Part shown: piece by piece, positions 37,764 through 44,614 of the stretch
Layout of the letters: each line of letters begins with the position of its first letter
Position numbering within the stretch: position 1 is the stretch's first letter
Origin: Leclercia adecarboxylata
GTDB taxonomy: Bacteria; Pseudomonadota; Gammaproteobacteria; Enterobacterales; Enterobacteriaceae
Direction: 5' to 3'
Length of the DNA: 64,000 bases
Assembly (NCBI RefSeq): GCF_006171285.1
Contig: NZ_CP040889.1
Location: forward strand, 4,154,001 to 4,218,000
Made by a program: the position numbers and the translations under genes
The notes under the pieces: generated by a model
Databases searched by the model: none
Told to the model about the DNA's origin: nothing
Seen by the model: the letters and a program-made list of their open reading frames with translations, nothing else

Positions 37764-38419
37764 GCCGCCTCCGTTTTCATCACGTCGATCGCGCAGCCTG
37801 GCAGCAACTGAACAGCCGATGTTGGGCATTGATTGCCCCAATGATCCCACCCCGGCGCACCGCAGCGGCTGAACAACTCGATGCGCGGCACGTCGCCATA
37901 CAGCAACTCAAGCCGGTGGCGAACTTCCCACGGCTTTTCACTGTGGGCACCGAGCGGGCTGTAAACCACCTGCTTGATACCGGCATTCATCCTCTCAAGT
38001 CCCGCACCGCGGGTGGCGATCAGCAGATCTTCCGTGTTCGCCCGGGTGTGATTGCCTCCGTTCATGCGCGTTTCGGCGTTCAGCAGGTCGAGGAAGTCGT
38101 AGAAGTCAGTGACCTCACCATCGGCCAGCGCCGTGTTGATGCGACCCTCTGCCAGCTGGTTCAGCTTGACCCACGTAAAACCATTCATGGTGCGCACCGT
38201 AAATCCCCACGCCTCAGCCAGCTCAATGGCCTCCTGGTTGTGGGTGCCGGTGTACCACATCGCCAGCACGGAGTTTTCAGCGGCCAAATCCCATACTGCC
38301 AGGCGCTTGATGTCGATCAGCTTCATGGTGCCGTAATGGTTTTCCGCAGCGCCGTTGCTGATCGTGTTTCCGTAAGACCATGGCGGATCGGCGTAGATAA
38401 GAGAATATTTGCCGGTCAT
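37760..38419 (-). CDS. MT-A70-family adenine methyltransferase
   Basis: 219 residues. The catalytic DPPW motif is in LIYADPPWSYGN near residue 12, followed by the MT-A70 pattern (LAVWDLAAENSVLAMWYT) and a C-terminal VPRIELFSR segment. It would make N6-methyladenine in phage or host DNA, often protecting against restriction. The start at 38419 overlaps the preceding gene by four bases. Confidence 0.85.
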   Translation of the reverse strand: MTGKYSLIYADPPWSYGNTISNGAAENHYGTMKLIDIKRLAVWDLAAENSVLAMWYTGTHNQEAIELAEAWGFTVRTMNGFTWVKLNQLAEGRINTALADGEVTDFYDFLDLLNAETRMNGGNHTRANTEDLLIATRGAGLERMNAGIKQVVYSPLGAHSEKPWEVRHRLELLYGDVPRIELFSRCGAPGWDHWGNQCPTSAVQLLPGCAIDVMKTEAA

Positions 38420-38892
38420 GCCGCCTCCCACTTAGTCGCCGCGCCGGGGTCTTCCCTATCCCACCCGTTGCGCTCCAGATTTGCCTGCAGGCGACGATCT
38501 CCTACCTCTTTGATGCTACGACCAGTAATTTCCGCAACTTCCTCGTTGCTGTGGCGCCATAACAGCGCCAGTTCCTCAGCCGTCCATTCACGCATAATCT
38601 TTCCTCCTGACGCGCGGGTCAGTGATTTGATCTTCCATCGCACTGAGGCCAGGGATCGGCCTGTCGCCTGAGCTATCTCTTGCGGACTGAATCGCCCCAG
38701 GAGGAATAGCTCTGCCTGCGTCCATTCACGACCGCGCGGCCTGACCATTAGCGGTATCTTCAACAGGTGGGCCATGCTGATGATGGCCTTCTCGGTGCGC
38801 TCCAACTTCTCTGCGATGACCGGGATCGGCATGGTGCTGCCGACCTCGTACAGGAACAGCTTCTCCCATGACTCCCACAGGGTGTATTTCAT
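38416..38892 (-). CDS. Phage protein with three SANT/Myb-like DNA-binding repeats
   Basis: 158 residues built from three helical repeats of about 45 residues: WEKLFLYEVGSTMPIPVIA.., WTQAELFLLGRFSPQEIA.. and WTAEELALLWRHSNEEVA... Each starts with Trp and ends with a basic recognition-helix-like stretch. The pattern is that of tandem helix-turn-helix or Myb-like domains, so DNA binding is likely. The ATG at 38892 (MKYTLWESWE) is used. No specific function known to me. Confidence 0.65.
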   Translation of the reverse strand: MKYTLWESWEKLFLYEVGSTMPIPVIAEKLERTEKAIISMAHLLKIPLMVRPRGREWTQAELFLLGRFSPQEIAQATGRSLASVRWKIKSLTRASGGKIMREWTAEELALLWRHSNEEVAEITGRSIKEVGDRRLQANLERNGWDREDPGAATKWEAA

Positions 38893-38905
38893 TTCGACCC
38901 CGCGG

Positions 38906-39388
38906 CTATTTGATGATGAGAGAGGGTTTGCCAATCTTGATGCGCGCGCCGGGGATATCGATTCCGGCGTCGAGCTTATGCTTGATAGCCAACTTGTCCG
39001 CTTTGATGGTGGTTTCATATTCGACATATTCAGCGGGTAGGGCGGCGGCATCGGTAATCTCAACTGACTTCGACGGCGCCCGGATGGTTACCTGGTGGAT
39101 GCCAGCTTTGATGGTAGTCTTGCCTGCAGTATCGAGAGACCGGGCAACATACTCCTTCATGCTAACCACTCGGTTCTCTGCAGCCTTTGCACGCTCAGCC
39201 AGTTTGCGGGACTCCTCCTTAAGAGTCTCCGCATAGGCCTGCTCGTTTTTGCAGGCCGCCAGGATCTGCTCCACTTTCGCTTCAAGCTCCCATTCGATGC
39301 CGTCCAGGGTATCTGCGATTAGTTCCGGGTCCATATCGGCGTCGGTCAGCTTGGCGAAGTCATTCGCTATCTGGTAGAGAGCAGTCAT
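38906..39388 (-). CDS. Siphovirus Gp157-family protein
   Basis: 160 residues matching the Gp157 family: N-terminal helix MTALYQIANDFAKL, a long coiled coil (about residues 30-85), and a conserved C-terminal beta region ending GIDIPGARIKIGK. In Streptococcus phages the family has been linked to phage resistance; in lambdoid phages it accompanies recombination genes. It overlaps the recT stop by four bases. Confidence 0.8.
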   Translation of the reverse strand: MTALYQIANDFAKLTDADMDPELIADTLDGIEWELEAKVEQILAACKNEQAYAETLKEESRKLAERAKAAENRVVSMKEYVARSLDTAGKTTIKAGIHQVTIRAPSKSVEITDAAALPAEYVEYETTIKADKLAIKHKLDAGIDIPGARIKIGKPSLIIK

Positions 39389-40284
39389 TGCGCCACCTCC
39401 TCAAGCTTCATTTTGCACTCGGCATAGATGGCCTGTACGTTCTGCTGCAGCTTCATGCCGGCCGTCATTCTGTAGGCCGCCTGGAAGTGCATTTTCAGGT
39501 CGTGCATGGTTTCAGCGCGTTCCATTTCATCGCACAGCGCCGACACCTTGTCGTGAAGTTCTTGCTTTCTCTGCTCTTCAGACAGGATTACTTCGCTTTC
39601 TGGCGTGTGGGTCATAACCGGCTCCTGGTGGATTCCCTCATCTTCGTTGATGACGTGGATCGCGTTATCCAGACGCTCAGCGCGGGGCCAGTATTTGCTG
39701 GCGCGCTTAACGATGGTCTTGCGCGCCATTTCCTCCCAGAAGTTCTTCCATGGGCCATTCTTGGCCTTACTGGTAGCTTCCGTCGCCTTAATCTCAGCCA
39801 GGCTCATTTCTTCCGTCAGGTAGTCACCATCCGGGGTTTTCACTGTGCAGTAGCCACCAACCACCGCGCCTCGGTCACCGAAGGCGTTATATTTGTGGGT
39901 CGGCGCAGTATCGAGGCCATTCGACTCGTAAGTGTCGTTTGAGTAGACCAGTTTGCACTGGCCCCACTTAATGGATCCGGTAGCCTGTGCGAGATGAAGC
40001 AGGCCCATATAGCTGATATCGAGACACACCATGCCGTCGCGCGGCACCAGATAAGCCAGTTTGCTCGCCGGGTTCAGCGTGATGCCGATGGCGGCCACGT
40101 TGATGATCGCGTTCTGCGCGCTGGCCGGGTTGCTGATTGCCGTTGTAGCAAGCCTGTCGTTTCGCTGAAATGCCTGAATTGCGAACTGGCTTTCTTTCGC
40201 CCACGTTACGGACTGATCGGTGACCGCCCCGGCAAAGAGCGGCTCCTGCTGTTTAACGAACTCAACGATGCTGAAGCTCATCAT
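39385..40284 (-). CDS. recT: RecT-family single-strand annealing protein
   Basis: 299 residues with RecT hallmarks: SNPASAQNAIINVAAIGITLNPASKLAYLVPR in the N-terminal half, ISYMGLLHLAQATG, and WEEMARKTIVKRASKYWP. It anneals complementary single strands in phage recombination. No RecE/exo-type nuclease gene lies next to it, which is unusual; a host nuclease or one of the unknown small genes may supply ends. Two adjacent ATGs (40284 and 40281) both fit the AGGAG site. Confidence 0.92.
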   Translation of the reverse strand: MMSFSIVEFVKQQEPLFAGAVTDQSVTWAKESQFAIQAFQRNDRLATTAISNPASAQNAIINVAAIGITLNPASKLAYLVPRDGMVCLDISYMGLLHLAQATGSIKWGQCKLVYSNDTYESNGLDTAPTHKYNAFGDRGAVVGGYCTVKTPDGDYLTEEMSLAEIKATEATSKAKNGPWKNFWEEMARKTIVKRASKYWPRAERLDNAIHVINEDEGIHQEPVMTHTPESEVILSEEQRKQELHDKVSALCDEMERAETMHDLKMHFQAAYRMTAGMKLQQNVQAIYAECKMKLEEVAQ

Positions 40285-40304
40285 TTACTCCTGATAATTT
40301 GTTT

Positions 40305-40589
40305 TCAGAACGGGCAGCCTGTGCGGTGCTCCCAGTCGTGCTCCGCCTGGGCGTAGGCCACTGCCGAAACGAAGTCGTTGTATTCCTCGGCAGCTTTATC
40401 GCTGCGAAGTCCTTCGTATGGGCTGGAGTCGATCGGTACGGAGAAGTGGAAGAGGCCGGACGGCTCTTTTGGCATCATGTCGATGATTTCCTGCGCCCGG
40501 TCGTCGATCCACTTCTCTTTCTCGTCGGTTAACTGCTGCTCGACCCAGCGACGATCCTCTATGTGGTCGTATGCGCGATATGCGGCCAT
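40305..40589 (-). CDS. Hypothetical early phage protein, 94 residues
   Basis: Acidic, helix-rich protein (MAAYRAYDHIEDRRW...), with a WIDDRAQEIIDMMPKEP stretch and a C-terminal HDWEHRTGCPF. No family recognised. It lies directly upstream of recT with a 20-bp gap and an AGGAGTT ribosome site. Confidence 0.6.
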   Translation of the reverse strand: MAAYRAYDHIEDRRWVEQQLTDEKEKWIDDRAQEIIDMMPKEPSGLFHFSVPIDSSPYEGLRSDKAAEEYNDFVSAVAYAQAEHDWEHRTGCPF

Positions 40590-40661
40590 GGTTAACTCCT
40601 GAAATCTGCTTGTGCGACACCCGGCACCGATTGGCTGCCAGATGTGAAATGGGGTGGGGTA

Positions 40662-40883
40662 TTACTGGATTTCGCGGACTACTTCGAAAGCACCGCATCG
40701 GGAATTTCCTGATGCGTCCTCACTGGTTACCGGAGCGCGTACAAGAAATGCGCCCATATCTCCCCAGTCTCGCTGCAGGCTCTTTTTCGACGGTTCTTTT
40801 TGGCCCAGCGCTTCGAACACTGCGGCTCGCTCAAGGTCATATTGAGCACGACCATCCATCACGAAATATTCAAACTTCTGCAT
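40662..40883 (-). CDS. Hypothetical early phage protein, 73 residues
   Basis: Begins MQKFEYFVMDGRAQYDLERA. The ATG at 40883 has GAGGT eight bases upstream. The sequence around residues 5-30 suggests a mixed alpha/beta small domain. No function recognised; operon position only. Confidence 0.55.
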   Translation of the reverse strand: MQKFEYFVMDGRAQYDLERAAVFEALGQKEPSKKSLQRDWGDMGAFLVRAPVTSEDASGNSRCGAFEVVREIQ

Positions 40884-40890
40884 AATCACC

Positions 40891-41100
40891 TCAGTGCTGA
40901 ATTGGTTGGCCGGTGCCGTCGAGCAGCACGTCGATCACACGATCGTTAACACGGATGATTTCTGCGTCGGTGTGCAGATACACCCATTTGCGTTCGTGGA
41001 TGACAGCTGACACACGGTAGGTGCGGCCTTCATGCAGCGCCATCATTCCAGGCTCGATACACTGGCGAATGATGGGGGTGGTGCCGTAGTGGGCAATCAT
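40891..41100 (-). CDS. Hypothetical early phage protein, 69 residues
   Basis: Mainly beta-strand pattern (GRTYRVSAVIHERKWVYLHT, then IIRVNDRVIDVLLDG), possibly a small SH3- or OB-like barrel. It starts by ATGA overlap with the preceding gene. Function unknown. Confidence 0.6.
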   Translation of the reverse strand: MIAHYGTTPIIRQCIEPGMMALHEGRTYRVSAVIHERKWVYLHTDAEIIRVNDRVIDVLLDGTGQPIQH

Positions 41101-41255
41101 GATTGTTTCTCCACCTGCTCAAGTAACCCGGCAAACGCCATCTGCGCCCGGTCTAACGTGATTGACTCGCGAGGTTTATCGACCGATGAGAGTTTCCACT
41201 CGTTCTCGTTTAACTTCGATGCGGTGTACTGCTTGCCGTTGTGGGTGACTGTCAT
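41097..41255 (-). CDS. Hypothetical early phage protein, 52 residues
   Basis: MTVTHNGKQYTASKLNENEW..., beta hairpin followed by a helical C-terminus. The ATG at 41255 overlaps the stop of the zinc-ribbon gene by four bases and has GGGAGG upstream, which supports this short start over the longer frame. Confidence 0.55.
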   Translation of the reverse strand: MTVTHNGKQYTASKLNENEWKLSSVDKPRESITLDRAQMAFAGLLEQVEKQS

Positions 41256-41425
41256 GAGGCCTCCCGGTTGCGACTCTCGGAATCCTGCTGGAATGCAGTT
41301 CGCATAAACTCTTCGCTGAACTCCATTTCGGGAGCCTGGACGAAGGCGATATACGCCTCTTCCTGGCAGTTGGTGCAATAACCGGAGCGGATAGCACATC
41401 CGCAATTTTCACAATGTCTGGACAT
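41252..41425 (-). CDS. Zinc-ribbon small phage protein, 57 residues
   Basis: Starts MSRHCENCGC and continues to YCTNCQEEA: two CxxC pairs 9-10 residues apart form a rubredoxin-type zinc knuckle, followed by an acidic helix (APEMEFSEEF). ATGA coupling to the next gene supports it. Likely nucleic-acid or protein binding; function unknown. Confidence 0.6.
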   Translation of the reverse strand: MSRHCENCGCAIRSGYCTNCQEEAYIAFVQAPEMEFSEEFMRTAFQQDSESRNREAS

Positions 41426-41556
41426 AATCATCTCCGCGCTTAAGCCGCGCCGCTGAACGTAAAAACCCCTGCGCCTGGATGCGCGAAAACTTACGGGTGG
41501 CGGTGGATGGCCGCCGTCTCATAACTGAGTCGCCTACTTGAAGCGACTGAGGTATG

Positions 41557-41581
41557 AAAAAAGCCGCTGGTTAGGCGGCTT
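41557..41581 (-). terminator. Leftward terminator in the early operon (tL1-like)
   Basis: Minus strand AAGCCGC-CTAACCA-GCGGCTT followed by TTTTTT. It lies between the two first PL genes and the rest of the early-left operon, so PL transcription must be antiterminated to express recT and downstream genes. Confidence 0.8.
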
Positions 41582-41635
41582 CGCGATGATTGGTGCCGGG
41601 ATGTTTAGCCACGCCCGGCGCGTGATTTCCTTTAC

Positions 41636-41682
41636 TTTCCACAGTCAAAGGAATGCCGTAGACTGCTGTTTCCACAGTCAAA
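41636..41682. repeat. 14-bp direct repeats 33 bp apart
   Basis: TTTCCACAGTCAAA occurs at 41636-41649 and 41669-41682, just upstream of a rightward small gene. A spacing of 33 bp start to start (about three helical turns) suggests binding of a regulator to one DNA face. Confidence 0.7.
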
Positions 41683-41695
41683 ACAAGGAAATAAA

Positions 41696-41869
41696 ATGTC
41701 AGATACAATTGCCCCTAGCACCAATCGCTCTGGTGCCGCGCAACAGGTTATTATCGAGCTGATCCGCGCTGGTAAAATTACATTTTACGATGCCGAAACC
41801 ACCGCAAAAGAAATCAACGAGCTCTATTCGAAGCTGCTTGACGGGTACCGTGAAAAACACAACAGCTAA
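41696..41869 (+). CDS. Small rightward phage protein opposing the early-left operon, 57 residues
   Basis: MSDTIAPSTNRSGAAQQ..., a disordered Ser/Thr start followed by an amphipathic helical region (QQVIIELIRAGKI, ETTAKEINELYSKLLDG). AAGGAA lies eight bases before the ATG. It reads against the PL operon and its stop shares bases with the stop of the convergent gene. The upstream direct repeats suggest its own regulated promoter. No family recognised. Confidence 0.6.
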   Translation: MSDTIAPSTNRSGAAQQVIIELIRAGKITFYDAETTAKEINELYSKLLDGYREKHNS

Positions 41870-42030
41870 TCACTGAATAGTGACTCAAACGCCTCCCGGA
41901 CGGTTTCTGCTACTTGCTTTGCCGACTCCGTCCGGTCATCCGCCATCAGATTTACCCTTTCCCGTAAGGCCGTAGCCAGCGACTCAGCTGCAACCGCCTG
42001 CACACTTTCGTGCATATCAATTAATTTCAT
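41866..42030 (-). CDS. Small early phage protein, 54 residues
   Basis: MKLIDMHESVQAVAAES..., almost entirely helical and acidic, with a GAGAGGTGGG ribosome site. Second gene after PL, before the tL1-like terminator. By position it could be a Kil- or antiterminator-class regulator, but no sequence motif supports a specific call. Confidence 0.55.
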   Translation of the reverse strand: MKLIDMHESVQAVAAESLATALRERVNLMADDRTESAKQVAETVREAFESLFSD

Positions 42031-42054
42031 ACCCACCTCTCTGTTTGTTTACCG

Positions 42055-42213
42055 TCAGCCTCTGGGGAGCTGGTTGAAATGCTGACGCCGTGCATCGCGT
42101 ATCTTCTCCAGCTCGCAGTTCTTCGCTGACTGGTGATACTTGCTGATGTGGCAGACCGGTGTGCGTGGATCGAAGTCTCTACCGCATACCGGGCACTTGA
42201 TGATGTTCTTCAT
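42055..42213 (-). CDS. Small zinc-finger phage protein, 52 residues
   Basis: MKNIIKCPVCGRDFDPRTPVCHISKYHQ: CPVC followed by CH-x5-H gives a C2HxH-type zinc finger, then a basic helical tail. The ATG at 42213 has GAGGTGG upstream; a longer frame starts in the leader hairpin. First gene after PL. Confidence 0.6.
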   Translation of the reverse strand: MKNIIKCPVCGRDFDPRTPVCHISKYHQSAKNCELEKIRDARRQHFNQLPRG

Positions 42214-42236
42214 GGGCCACCTCACTATCAGGTTTG

Positions 42237-42272
42237 AATTACGCATCGCTCTCGCAAAAGCGATCTGTAATT
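42237..42272 (-). promoter_or_regulatory. Extended hairpin in the PL leader RNA
   Basis: AATTAC-(2)-ATCGCT-loop 8-AGCGAT-(2)-GTAATT folds into a 12-bp stem with one symmetric internal loop, about 100 nt after the PL start and before the first gene. No T tail. Candidate antitermination (nut- or put-like) or translation-control element. Confidence 0.45.
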
Positions 42273-42380
42273 CGCTTGTGAGCAGCATTGCCGTTCATCC
42301 TGAACCCGCCGCGCTCCCGACGCAGGATTTACTGTCGCGCCGTTCGACTGACCGAAACGCTGTGTTGTTTCGATGGGCTT

Positions 42381-42409
42381 ATTAAAAACCATAGTTGTTT
42401 TATCGTCAA
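42381..42409 (-). promoter_or_regulatory. Early leftward promoter PL
   Basis: Minus strand TTGACG - 17 bp - TTTAAT, with both operator sites overlapping it. Drives the early-left operon. Confidence 0.8.
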
Positions 42410-42422
42410 CAACAATAGTTGT
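42385..42422. promoter_or_regulatory. Left operator: two repressor sites
   Basis: AAAACCATAGTTGT (42385-42398) and ACAACAATAGTTGT (42409-42422) share the pattern ACAAC-N4-GTTGT found at the right operator. Their centres are 24 bp apart. One lies in the PL spacer and the other overlaps the -35 element. Confidence 0.8.
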
Positions 42423-42520
42423 ATTTAATGGCGCATTGGTTTTATTTGGTTGTTTTAAAACGGAATTTATTTTTCATTTCAGTGGTGGTATGTTTAAAAA
42501 AACATCAGAAGGGGTGAACC

Positions 42521-42718
42521 ATGAACATCAACGAAGATAATGCTGGCCTGATTCTCAACGCCTTAGGGCTGGCGGTGGTGGATCTGATAATTAGCGGCAC
42601 CCCGATCAGCAGGGATAACCTGGTGGAGAGGCTGGAGCGTACCCGGCATGAAACCAGCAATGTGATAGGAAAGGGGGCGAACAGGGATGCGGCAGAGTTG
42701 GTGCGGAAAGGGCAATAA
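42521..42718 (+). CDS. Small rightward phage protein between PL and the immunity operon, 65 residues
   Basis: MNINEDNAGLILNALGLAVVDLI..., a hydrophobic helix then a polar helical part (ISRDNLVERLERTRHETSN). AAGGGGTG precedes the ATG. It points away from PL and into the 3' end of the DUF3037 gene, with a shared terminator. Function not recognised; it could be expressed in the lysogen. Confidence 0.55.
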   Translation: MNINEDNAGLILNALGLAVVDLIISGTPISRDNLVERLERTRHETSNVIGKGANRDAAELVRKGQ

Positions 42719-42738
42719 AAAAGCCCGCACGGGCGGGC
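42716..42738 (-). terminator. Second terminator after the immunity operon
   Basis: Minus strand GCCCGC-CCGT-GCGGGC followed by TTTTTTATTGCCC. It repeats the tail sequence of the first terminator (GGGCAATAAAAA on the plus strand), forming a tandem pair. Confidence 0.8.
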
Positions 42739-42821
42739 AGGTAGTGTTGCGATAGTTATTATTATCAGCTTCAGGCTGGATAGTTATCGGCAGAATGGGG
42801 GGATAGCTTTATGGGTGGGCA

Positions 42822-42847
42822 ATAAAAACCCGGCTCGGTGGCCGGGT
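42822..42847 (-). terminator. First terminator after the DUF3037 gene
   Basis: Minus strand ACCCGGC-CACCGA-GCCGGGT followed by TTTTATT, 17 bp after the DUF3037 stop. It closes the cI-HipA-DUF3037 operon. Confidence 0.88.
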
Positions 42848-42863
42848 AAGAGGGATTCAGAAT

Positions 42864-43673
42864 TTATGCAGCCATTCCTGCGGCCGTAAGCATATGTTCG
42901 AAGTAAACAGACATTTCCTCATTACTGAGTAAGTTAAACATTCTATCTGCATAATTATCAACAAGGGCTAGTTGTTGCGAGTGCATGCGCACTTGAGACA
43001 TATCAGCAGCATAAACAAGGAATGTATTTACTTGCCCGCTCCAGATAGTCTTGGCCGTGCTCATTGTTATCGCCTTGAATGCGCTATCACCAATTTTTTG
43101 TTTTGCATTTGTAGTCCTGAGATCTAGCGTTTCAGTAAGATGATAAACACCATTTTTCAGTAAAAGTTCGGCATACAAACCCTGTTGAGCAGAGAGAGGG
43201 TACCCCTGAACAACCTTGTGATCGTTAAGGTCATCAAATCCTTTCCCCATAATCCCATAGTGAGAAAACTGATTCTTTAGCTCAGTGATTATTCTCTTCT
43301 GGGTAATCGGCTCCTTTTTGTTAGATCTCTCAGGTGTTATGTAGGTTTTGTTCAAGAATTCTACATTACTTTCATACTCGTATTCAGTATTTGCTGAAAA
43401 ATTACCTGTATTAGAAAGGCTTATGCTTCCCTGGAAAAAACTAACAGCCTCTTCAAGCGTTAATTTTTCGGTTAGTAGGAATTCTAATCTTGACTTTAGA
43501 TCCTCAAGATTTTCCATGCTAAACGTTTTAGTTATCGCTTTTATCTTTGTAGATGTTTCAAGGACCCGGATGTCTGGGCCGCCTGGTGTAGCTACAACAA
43601 GACCAATATTGATAGATTCTGCTCGAACTGGATTTGGGGTAATCCTTATGATGCTGTAGTTATATACTGTCAT
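42864..43673 (-). CDS. DUF3037-family protein, partner of the HipA-like kinase
   Basis: 269 residues. The N-terminus MTVYNYSIIRITPNPVRAESINIGLVV has the DUF3037 pattern (YxxIRxxPxxxRxExxNIGxVV). The remainder is mixed alpha/beta with no signal peptide or membrane segment. It starts by ATGA overlap with the HipA-like gene, so the two are made together. DUF3037 genes commonly neighbour HipA-type kinase genes in bacteria; the biochemical role is not known to me. The region is more A+T-rich than flanking phage genes, a sign of recent acquisition. Position downstream of cI implies expression in the lysogen. Confidence 0.78.
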   Translation of the reverse strand: MTVYNYSIIRITPNPVRAESINIGLVVATPGGPDIRVLETSTKIKAITKTFSMENLEDLKSRLEFLLTEKLTLEEAVSFFQGSISLSNTGNFSANTEYEYESNVEFLNKTYITPERSNKKEPITQKRIITELKNQFSHYGIMGKGFDDLNDHKVVQGYPLSAQQGLYAELLLKNGVYHLTETLDLRTTNAKQKIGDSAFKAITMSTAKTIWSGQVNTFLVYAADMSQVRMHSQQLALVDNYADRMFNLLSNEEMSVYFEHMLTAAGMAA

Positions 43674-44497
43674 CTCAACACCTCTTTCCGAACAACATCT
43701 ATTCGCGTTTGCCTATTGTTACTCGCCCACCATGACGTTAAAGCCGATTTTTGAAGGGGGTTGAGCCAGGATTCTGGCATATCATTACATATGGACTCAA
43801 TCGTTCCTGGCTGAATTCTTGAAAGCTTATCAAGTATAGCTAGGCCTGATTCTCTACAGGAAGGATGATCTCCTGTCAACTTTCTAATGCTTACCCACTT
43901 ATCGGTTGTCGGGCACCCATAAGGCAGCAGCGCGTCACCAGTTCTATTTGGCCACCCCATCACCAGTGAGGAAAAACCAAAATCAAAAGGCTGGACGATC
44001 ACATGTCCATCACGACCAACAGAATACAGATAGTTCGACAAGTTCCTATCGACATTGAATATAAACTGATCAAATGCGTAGATAGCCCAAACCTGATTCT
44101 TAAGAGCTGTCGACGTACACAAATGCTCTGCAAAGGTTATTTCATCCATCGGAGTGGAGGTAGCAGACAAATCATATCTCGACCCAAAGTAATCAACTCC
44201 AGTGCTCTCATCATGAATTATTTTGCAGTGCGGAGTTGCTATACCACACATGTCAGCAAGTTTAGTGCATAGCCATTCGCTTGCCGGTACTAGCATTGGG
44301 TTGTGGGCAATCTTGGCTAGGGAATCGGCTCCATCTTGGCAGCATTTAACTGCATATTCCCATCCATCAGTTGCAATCACAGTGTGTCTAAGATGAGCGG
44401 TCCTTTTTCCTAAAACAGGACGCATACTTACTACATCTAAGCCAAATAAATTATCTTGGTCAGTAATCTGTCCTTCACTCTGATGATCGTCCTGCAT
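43670..44497 (-). CDS. HipA-like kinase in the immunity operon
   Basis: 275 residues from the ATG at 44497 (GAGG five bases upstream); an ATG one codon earlier and a TTG at 44560 are alternatives. HipA/PI3-4-kinase-like features: a possible ATP-binding Lys51 in EYAVKCC, the catalytic loop FNVDRNLSNYL (Asp150, Asn155) and the metal-binding Asp172 in PFDFGFSS. It lacks the HipB-binding N-terminal subdomain of full-length HipA (about 440 residues), so it belongs to the short HipA-like class. It follows cI by about 115 bp on the same strand and is coupled to DUF3037. No HipB-type antitoxin is adjacent, unless cI itself fills part of that role. Confidence 0.8.
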   Translation of the reverse strand: MQDDHQSEGQITDQDNLFGLDVVSMRPVLGKRTAHLRHTVIATDGWEYAVKCCQDGADSLAKIAHNPMLVPASEWLCTKLADMCGIATPHCKIIHDESTGVDYFGSRYDLSATSTPMDEITFAEHLCTSTALKNQVWAIYAFDQFIFNVDRNLSNYLYSVGRDGHVIVQPFDFGFSSLVMGWPNRTGDALLPYGCPTTDKWVSIRKLTGDHPSCRESGLAILDKLSRIQPGTIESICNDMPESWLNPLQKSALTSWWASNNRQTRIDVVRKEVLR

Positions 44498-44614
44498 CAT
44501 TTCCTCGTGAATGCAATTAATAGGTAGCTTACCTTTTCGCCTAGATCTTGATGTTCGCAATCGCAGTTGCTACCAGCTATGCGCCGACCAGAACACCTTG
44601 CCGAAGCCCCAGCC

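Noticed and set aside
43670..44560. TTG start at 44560 for the HipA-like gene
   Set aside because: No ribosome site, and the extra 20 residues are basic and unrelated; ATG at 44497/44500 has GAGG at the right distance.
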